A stretch of DNA of 64,000 nt from Citrus sinensis (lineage: Eukaryota > Streptophyta > Magnoliopsida > Sapindales > Rutaceae). Numbering within the stretch: the first letter of the stretch is position 1; each line of letters begins with the position of its first letter. The stretch is taken from positions 29,175,001-29,239,000 of the forward strand of contig NC_068563.1 of assembly GCF_022201045.2 (NCBI RefSeq). Direction: 5' to 3'. The position numbers were made by a program, and so were the translations under genes. Of the stretch, positions 57,383-64,000 are shown piece by piece. A model generated the notes under the pieces. The model made no database searches, was not told the origin of the DNA, and worked only from the letters and a program-made list of their open reading frames with translations.

Positions 57383-59398
57383 TCAGCGGCCAACTGTGAG
57401 GATTGAATCAATGGTAGACATTGTGGCAGAACTATTTCCGGAAAACGCATCATTACTCGCCGAAAATGGAGCAATAACAGTGCTATCAGGTGGTATATCT
57501 GGCAATGTAGCATCACCATCCAGATACTGCATCACTTGCCTCATGTTAGGCCTAGCTTCTGGCTTCGGGTGTGAACAAAACAGGCCAAGTTTCAGAACCA
57601 ACTCCATTTGCTTTTCCTCATAAGTGCCCTCCAGTCTTGAATCACTGGCATCAAGAATAGCCCCTTTCTTCCAGTAATCACAGACCCAGTCTACCAAATT
57701 TACCGTTTCCATTGATCCTTGTTGCTCTACAGGCCTCCTTCCACTAGCCACCTCAAGCATAAAAACCCCAAATGCGTATACATCTGTGCTAGTACTTGCC
57801 TTCCCAGTTCTCATCAGCTCTGGATCCATATACCCAAAAGTTCCTACCAGCTTAGTAGTTTGTGGAATTGTGTCATGATCATATAACCTGGCAAGGCCAA
57901 AATCTCCTAGCTTTCCATTTAAATCAGCATCTAAAAGAACATTTGCTGGTTTTATGTCTCTATGGAGAACAACTTGTTCCCAGTCTTCATGGAGGTAAAG
58001 GAGGCCAGAAGCTACTCCTCTGATAATTCGAAACCGCTGATACCAATTAAGGCAGGGTTTGATATTGGTATGTAAGATTTTGTCGAGGCTCCCATTAGGC
58101 ATATAATCATAGACCAACAAAAATTCTCCCTTTCGCCTGCAATAACCACGGAGTTTCACCAAGTTTCTATGCCTTAGCCTTCCCATGCTTACAAGCTCAG
58201 CTACAAATTCCTTTATCCCCTGCTTCGAATCATGAGAAACTTTCTTGACAGCGATTTGCACATTAGAAGCAAGAACTCCCCTATAAACCTTTCCAAAACC
58301 TCCTCTTCCAATAACATCTTTGTCTTTGAATCCTTTAGTTGCTTTATAGAGATCCTTATATGTGAATCTTTGGGGACCGTATTCTCTTTCCCAGTCCTCA
58401 TACACTTCTTCATACCTTTTGTTCCTCACAATGTAGACAGCTGCACCTATGGTTATCAGCACAACTAATATGGCTATAAGTGAAACAGAAATTACCAGTT
58501 TTAGTTGTGGTTTGTCATTTGCTTTTGCGCGTGGTCGAGGAAGATGGGGAAGTCGAGGGAGAGATGAAATATCAAGGTTTAGTGCTGGCCCACTTCTGTT
58601 GAAGCTCCACCCGAGAACGTAATGGCTACTTTTAAGGCTGCCAGTTGATGCAGAGAAACCAACGTACATGGTTTCCAAAAGAATGTGAGAAAGATTTATT
58701 GCTCTTGACAAAAGAGGCTTGGTTGGCTTTGGGATTGACATCGGAGCTAATGTTACATTGAGCAACTTTTCAGCTCCATCATAGCTTATCCATATTTGAA
58801 TTGGATCTCCAATTATGAGCTCCAATGTTTTGTTCATCCCTTCTCTATCAGAAAAGTAAGCTGCCGGAGCAGATTCATGAGATATCAGGCTGTTGACATC
58901 GATTCCCACATGGTTATCATCTATATCATCAAAATCTAAATTTTGAACAGTATCAAGCTCAATTGCCAATATATGGTTTGTAGACTGACCATTGTTTGAA
59001 GCGTTGAAGAGTCCCAAGTATTCACTTGGAGAAGCTTCTGCTTTTCCGAGGTCCTTAGACGGCGAGATAACAAAAGCCATGCCCTACCCACTAAAGGAAA
59101 GCAATTCTGGAACGATGGCAAATACAAAGTTGGAGGAAAATGATAGAGATTCAGAGGAAGATGTGTTGAATTTTATTGGTAATCGGTAGAAAGCATGGCC
59201 TTCTTGTTGCGGGCTGACAGTGTTAGTTAGCTGCAATAGACCATTGCTGTGCACTGACGCGAGTCCATCTCTTTGCAGTTGAGCATCTTCATTGAAGCCG
59301 TGATAGATGAACTGGTTTACATCTTGGGCCAAGGCCGAGAAAATGAAGGATGCGCATAAAAGCACACAAAAGCAAAACGATCTTGGAGCTGCACCCAT
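57383..59398 (-). pseudogene. LecRK copy B, near-intact with one premature stop
   Basis: Paralogue of the intact LecRK at 48360-50375, with the same start (MGAAPRSF) and stop position and the same 672-codon length. Codon 105, CAG in copy A (SFSGQGMAF), is TAG here (59086-59084), ending the product inside the lectin domain. The remaining 565 codons stay open, differ from copy A at under 30 residues, and keep GRGGFG, Lys, HRD and DFG; the APE motif of the activation segment has become DPE. A Met directly after the stop (GMAFVISP) could start a protein lacking the signal peptide, which would be mislocalised. It is either a recent pseudogene or a null allele; read-through or an assembly error cannot be excluded. 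Confidence 0.9.
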
Positions 59399-60018
59399 TT
59401 GAGGAAATGAAATTTTGTTACACTGGAGATACGCTTTGTTGCTGAAACTTAAAAGACTGTAATATCAATTTCAGAGTTACTGTCATCACACTGAATGTGA
59501 GAAAGACTCAAAAGAGTTATTTATTCAAACAAGATGAGGATAAACTGAGGTAGCGTTTACTTTTTTTTTTTTTTTAATGTAGAGTTTACTTTTGGAAGTG
59601 GGATTTTTTTAACGTAGAGTTTACTTTTGGAAGAGGGAGTAGAAAGTGTTGATTTGTGTTACTTCAGTGTTTATTTGTAATTTTTAAAGGAGAGTGGAAA
59701 TCTCACTCTGTGTGCTCAATTTAATCCACTCTCCCATATTTTTTTTATTTTTATATTTAAAATAAAATAAATAATATTTAATAAACTAGTATATTTATTA
59801 AAATAAAATAAATAATATTATATTTATTTAAATAATATTATTATATTATATTATAAATTATATTTATTAAAAAAATAAACATACTTATTTTATTAAATTT
59901 AATAAAATAAAATAAATAATATTATATTTATTTAAATAATATTAGTATGTTATTTTATAAATTAAATTTATTAAAATAATAAATTAGAATTGGGAGTGTG
60001 TAATAGGAGTGGGAGTAA

Positions 60019-60638
60019 GGTGGCGTTTGTTTTTTAACTTAATGACTTAAAGTGACTTAACTTAATTAATTAAGTTAATTAGAGCTGTTTGTTTTTATAA
60101 CTTAATGAGATTTTTTAGATAATTTTGACTTAATAAAATAAGCTAATTTTTTTTATTTTTTACTTAATGGAGAAATCTGAATTAAGCAAATTACTTGCTA
60201 ATGTCAAAAATATCCATGTTTTATAATTTATTTTTCATGTCTATCCCAAAACTCACCCATAGATATTTACCCCACATAAAAATATTCCTATTTTTTCTTT
60301 CTTATATTATATACGATAAAATTTGAAATTTATGGTATTTTATATATTAAAATTCCAAAATAATTATGTATTCACTTGAATATAATTTTACTTATAAATG
60401 TTAAAATATTATGGTATTTAATATATTATTTATTTGACATTCAAATTTAATAAGGATATAAATGTAAAAGTACATATTTTCAGCTTTTTAAGTTGAAAAA
60501 AACAAACAACTTAATGCTTATTTTCCGAGATTTAGACGAAAAAACAAACATATTATTCAGATTCAGACATTCAGACCTATTCAGAATTCAGACTAATTTA
60601 GGTCTATTCAGATTTCAGATAAAAAAACAAACGCCACC
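60019..60638. mobile_element. Tourist-like MITE with 17-bp inverted termini, TAA duplication
   Basis: Both ends read GGTGGCGTTTGTTTTTT (right end reversed) and TAA flanks both sides (60016-60018, 60639-60641), as in PIF/Harbinger-derived Tourist elements. The 620-bp interior is AT-rich and repeats ACTTAA motifs near its left end and ATTCAGA motifs near its right end. It sits inside the AT-rich element, whose sequence resumes directly after it. Confidence 0.87.
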
Positions 60639-61769
60639 TAAGTTTTTTACTTACACCGAAATGGAAGTATGGAATGGAGATTAGAATTCAATTTATGTGT
60701 TTATTTTGTCTTGGATTGAGAGTAAATTATTTAAAAAATTATAGTTTTTAATTACAAAGTTAATAAAAAATATATTTATTTTATTATACTTGTGAATTTA
60801 TAATAATTATTAATATTCTTAATTATGTACATCACAATTTTTTATTAATTTTAATTTTAATTTTATAAATTAAAAATTATTGATAAGGACAATATAAATG
60901 AAATATTTTTACTATTAACATAGTACGAAATTAATATTTTCTTAGAATAAACTATTTATTATTATTAAATATTATTTTTAAATAAATATAATAATATTAT
61001 ATTTTCAAATAAAGATAGTATATAGTAATATTATTAATTCTCTATTAATATAATATTATTATTTTTAAGTAATTTAAACTTATAATCAAATCAAGTTATT
61101 ATTTAGTTAAATATAATAATAATAATATTTAAATATTTATTAAATATAATTATAGTAAATTTAATAAAAGGAGGGTAAAAAAGAAGGGTAAATATAAAAT
61201 GAAACACTATTTTATTTTATATAATTATATTAAATAAATTTAATATAAATATATAAAATAAATTTAATATAGTTTAAATTTAATATAATTACATTAAATT
61301 AAACTTATTATTATATAAAATAATAATATAATATTATTTAGTGCAAAATTAATATTTTCATGGAATAAATTATTTATTATTATTAAATATTAATATTAAA
61401 TCAATATAGTACTATTTTTTAAATAAATATAATAATATTATATTTTCAAATGAAGATAGCATATAGTAATATTTATTAATTCTCTATTAATATAATAATA
61501 TTATTTTAAGTAATTTTAACTTAGAATCAATGCAAATTATTATTTAGTTAAATATAATAATATTATTCAAATAAATATAATATTATTTTATTAAATATTA
61601 AATATTAAATTAAATTTTAAAAAAGTAGAAAATAGAGAGTCCCACTCCCACTCCCCCACCCCAAAAATAGATGGGATCCATAAAGTGAGATTCTCAATCC
61701 TCTCTTAAGTTGTTGAAGTAAACACTGAAATGAAAATAATTTACGCTCCTCATTCTCGCTTTAAAAAAA

Positions 61770-62548
61770 GGGAAATTATCAGTCATATATCCTTAAATGA
61801 CACCCGTATCAAACGTGTGTGAATATTTTTCAAGTGTATCACTCGTATACTCTAAGTTGACAAAAACACTTCTGTCGTCCACCAATCCGTTAACTTCTTT
61901 TAAAAAGTTAACATAATTATGGCAAATTGACTATTTTACCCTTAAAACTCAAAATGAGGTAAAAAAATAAATTTACCCAAAAATTAACTTAAATTTTCAA
62001 TACACAATTTTTTTAATTTTGTTTTTAACAATTCATTTTTTGATTAAAAAATGAATTATTAATGGTACATATTATTAACAATTATCCTAAAAAATATCTA
62101 TATTATACCATAAAAATTTATTAACAACATATTATTTACAATTATACATATTATACCACAAAAATTTTCAGTTTGAGCTTAGAGGAGTAGATTTTCAAAA
62201 ATTTAGGTTAAATTTTGGAGGAGTAGATTCGATTATAAAAGTTTTTTTAGTAATTATTAATAATTATCCGATAAATAGGATGACATGTCATTTTTATTAA
62301 TATATATCATATGACATGTCATTTTTTACTAGGTAAATAGGATGACATGTCGTTTTTTTAATCAAAGTTTCGTCAATCTTAAAAGACTAGATTACCCTTA
62401 TGATGTCAGCGCTTGCAAACATAAGTTAACGGATTGGTAGACGGTAAAAGTATTTTGTCAACTTAGGGTATACGAATGATACATTTGAAAAGTGTTCACA
62501 CACGTTTGATACGAGTGTCATTTAAATATATATAACTAATAATTTCCC
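61770..62548. mobile_element. MULE-type MITE with long inverted termini and 9-bp duplication
   Basis: Left end GGGAAATTATCAGTCATATA...ATGACACCCGTATCAAACGT; right end reversed GGGAAATTATTAGTTATATA...ATGACACTCGTATCAAACGT. The inverted repeat continues about 140 bp, to CCAATCCGTTAACTT. The 9-bp target duplication TTAAAAAAA is exact (61761-61769, 62549-62557). Long termini plus a 9-bp duplication are hallmarks of Mutator-like elements. No coding capacity. Confidence 0.88.
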
Positions 62549-62715
62549 TTAAAAAAATAAACAAAGCATGAATGTATGTCTCAAAGTGAGTTGAATATTT
62601 AAGATGATAGAGCGGAAGCAGAAAATGTCAATCATTTTAAGCGCCGTATTCTTCACGTTACTTTGAATAATTAAATGCAGGGTTGCATCATAACATCTGA
62701 GTAAATCCTAGATTG

Positions 62716-63240
62716 GATATATGCTCTTCCACCCAGGTTCAAGTCTGCATTGTTTGTGTTAAGTAAATAAAAGCACCAGGTCGGCCATGCTACTAATCTC
62801 CACCCCAGCATGGATCACCTCGGCCAAATAGTACGAGCAGAACACGGGGACAAGCATGAACCGATCATAGGCGATTACCAACCAGAGGTATATACCGAGC
62901 CGGTACCCGTCCCCCAAAAAAGCGGGAACACGATCCCACAGAATCGCGGTAGTTGCGCTGTTCCCAGAACCGTTGCGGGAGATGCGAGATCCCACATTTG
63001 CCCATAATGCAGCGATTAGAGTTCCGGGAGGGGCTGCCACTACCCGAAAAAGGTGGGGTGAAGGGCAAATGGGAACGTGGGGACAGCGGCTATAAAAGAA
63101 GAAGAAATCGATGAAGAAAGGGATAGAAAAAAAGAGAGAGGGAAAACGCTGCCAAATTGCAACCATGCCATTTCCTTACAAATTTTTAATAAACTTCTGG
63201 AATCCAAATTACACTGTTTTCCCGTAAACACCTTGTGCTA
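62716..63240. other. Unexplained GC-richer segment
   Basis: Between the end of unit B and relic D, about 62770-63120 is much richer in G/C than its surroundings and contains TATAAAAG at 63092-63099 on the plus strand, followed by a GA-rich stretch. A 135-residue open frame on the minus strand has no family signal. It may be a piece of a mobile element or of a promoter; I found no terminal repeats or target duplication. Confidence 0.35.
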
Positions 63241-63418
63241 ACTTAGGAATCGGAGGGTTTATGCCGGCAAAACCACTGGCGTCTCTGATCCATTTTTAGT
63301 GAGTGCAGGTCTATTGAGAGAAAGGAGGACGATTCCAATCCCAGTAAACGAGCAACAGTAGATAACACAAACGTTGGTGAAAGAATCTGGTTGGTCAAGA
63401 GGCAAGCAGATTTCAGCA

Positions 63419-63541
63419 TCAACAGTTTGCATTGAAGCGATTTAAGATGAACCAGTCTACATTTTGAGCCAAGACCGAGGAGATCAAAGATACACCACAA
63501 ATTAAAGAATAAACATGATGTGATCTAAGAGCTGCAGCCAT
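63419..63541 (-). pseudogene. LecRK relic D (signal peptide and first lectin residues)
   Basis: The minus strand encodes MAAALRSHHVYSLICGVSLI then SSVLAQNVDWFILNRFNANC and a stop, matching the N-terminus of the LecRKs here (signal peptide to SALAQNVNQFIYHGFNED) and especially relic C (SLVLAQDVEWFILNRF). Nothing of the lectin core or kinase follows downstream to 63240. It confirms a relic pair C/D older than the A/B duplication. Confidence 0.82.
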
Positions 63542-63544
63542 TGT

Positions 63545-63740
63545 AGAAATTTCCCCCGAAAAAAAAAAAATCAAGTAGCCTGGTTTAATAATCTTAAAAA
63601 TTTTCAGAAATAAAATTTCCCAATTTTTTAAAGAGACGTCAATCAACTAGAGCATTAGATAAACTACAGAAGCAAGAGCCTGATAAGGAAAATAACTAGC
63701 CTGATAAGGGAAAATAACTGTCTCCACTGGACAATACTCA
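63545..63740. repeat. Upstream flank of relic D, paralogous to 55720-55905
   Basis: Same order of blocks as upstream of relic C, including TTTTTTAAAGAGACGTCAAT and GAGCCTGATAAGG. A 22-bp stretch around CCTGATAAGG...AAAATAACT is duplicated in tandem here and single in relic C. Beyond 63800 a shared CCAGTAATCTCCACATG block suggests that homology goes on to the window end. Confidence 0.8.
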
Positions 63741-64000
63741 TTCATGGAAAACAAAACTAAACAGGAACCTAGCTAATTAATTTGAGGTACATAGAGAGCC
63801 AGCAAGCAGCAATGGAACACTTTATCAAAAGAATTATATTACTACCAGTAATCTCCACATGAACAAGAACCATGGTGAAAGTGATGGAAGCGATAATTAT
63901 CGCGTAGTACTATATCTTTGTCAATAATTTTAGATATATGTTTCATAAAAGAATGGCAATCTATGCATACTCTAAGGTTCTTGAACACTCGAATTTGTTT

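Larger units (their letters stand above)
59549..62568. mobile_element. AT-rich inverted-terminus element, copy 2, holding two other MITEs
   Basis: Begins GGTAGCGTTTACTTTTT like the element at 3430 and shares its long AT-rich interior and 3' part (CCCACTCCCACTCCCCCACC, AAGTAAACACTGAAATG, CGCTCCTCATTCTCG). It ends near AAATAAACAAAGCA. TGA flanks both ends, and unit A keeps the single uninterrupted TGA (ACACTGAATTTATG), a natural empty site. The 3020-bp length is inflated by the MITEs at 60019-60638 and 61770-62548. No coding capacity. Confidence 0.82.
57061..62715. repeat. Segmental duplication unit B, with a nested insertion
   Basis: Second copy of unit A (48038-50669). Homology runs 57061-59548, is broken by the AT-rich nest (59549-62568), and resumes at 62569 to about 62715 (GAGCGGAAGCAGAAAATGTC, GCAGGGTTGCATCATAACAT). 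The left edge starts in the first codons of the PPR gene: MTYRSCLFP is still encoded from 57088 and then runs into unrelated sequence. Confidence 0.93.

Noticed and set aside
62735-62760. GGTTCAAGTCTGC looks like a pol III B box, as in a tRNA or SINE.
   Set aside because: No A box at the right distance, no cloverleaf and no target duplication.
62759-63166. 135-residue minus-strand frame with hydrophobic stretches.
   Set aside because: No family resemblance; starts and ends inside an unexplained GC-rich block and lacks splice context.

Overview
This is a plant nuclear window, eudicot in character: GT-AG introns, AT-rich intergenic DNA, and plant-specific families (laccase, SDIR1-type and RDUF-type RING ligases, LUX, PLS-class PPR, L-type lectin receptor kinase). 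The protein flavour would fit Citrus or another Sapindales genome, but that is an impression, not a result. I found no bacterial or organellar genes, rRNA, tRNA or CRISPR.

Layout. 1-4.5 kb: intergenic DNA with an AT-rich repeat element. 4.5-7.0 kb (-): six-exon laccase of the LAC17/LAC2 type with a miR397-like target site. 9.0-10.1 kb (-): two-exon ZIP metal transporter. 11.3-13.4 kb (-): eight-exon SDIR1-type RING E3 with a probable 2.1 kb leader intron reaching about 15.6 kb. 18.0-19.1 kb (-): intronless RDUF-type RING E3. 19.1-26.9 kb: gene-poor, with a 5'-truncated LINE and a MITE. 27.0-32.8 kb (+): nine-exon Pumilio protein. 34.1-34.7 kb (-): small membrane protein, possibly plastid. 35.4-36.6 kb: nested MITEs. 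37.0-41.0 kb (+): an unrecognised gene split by a degenerate hAT transposon. 42.2-43.3 kb (+): LUX clock gene with evening elements in its promoter. 46.3-48.1 kb (-): PPR protein. 48.4-63.6 kb: a lectin receptor kinase (LecRK) cluster with one intact gene, one near-intact copy carrying a premature stop, and several relics. The cluster is cut by a small LTR retrotransposon, a solo LTR and a three-layer nest of AT-rich elements.

The most informative part is the LecRK cluster. A unit of about 2.63 kb, starting inside the PPR gene's first codons and running through LecRK, was duplicated. The second copy later took a 3 kb nested insertion whose empty site is preserved in the first copy. An older, diverged LecRK relic lies between the copies and holds the LTR element.

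No operon-like or evidently new multi-gene system is visible. The interesting signals are regulatory (miR397 site, evening elements, a complete PUF recognition code) and evolutionary (datable nested insertions, a gene split in frame by hAT, a duplication with mappable junctions). Exon boundaries were read by eye from splice consensus, frame continuity and remembered family sequences; nothing was aligned by program.
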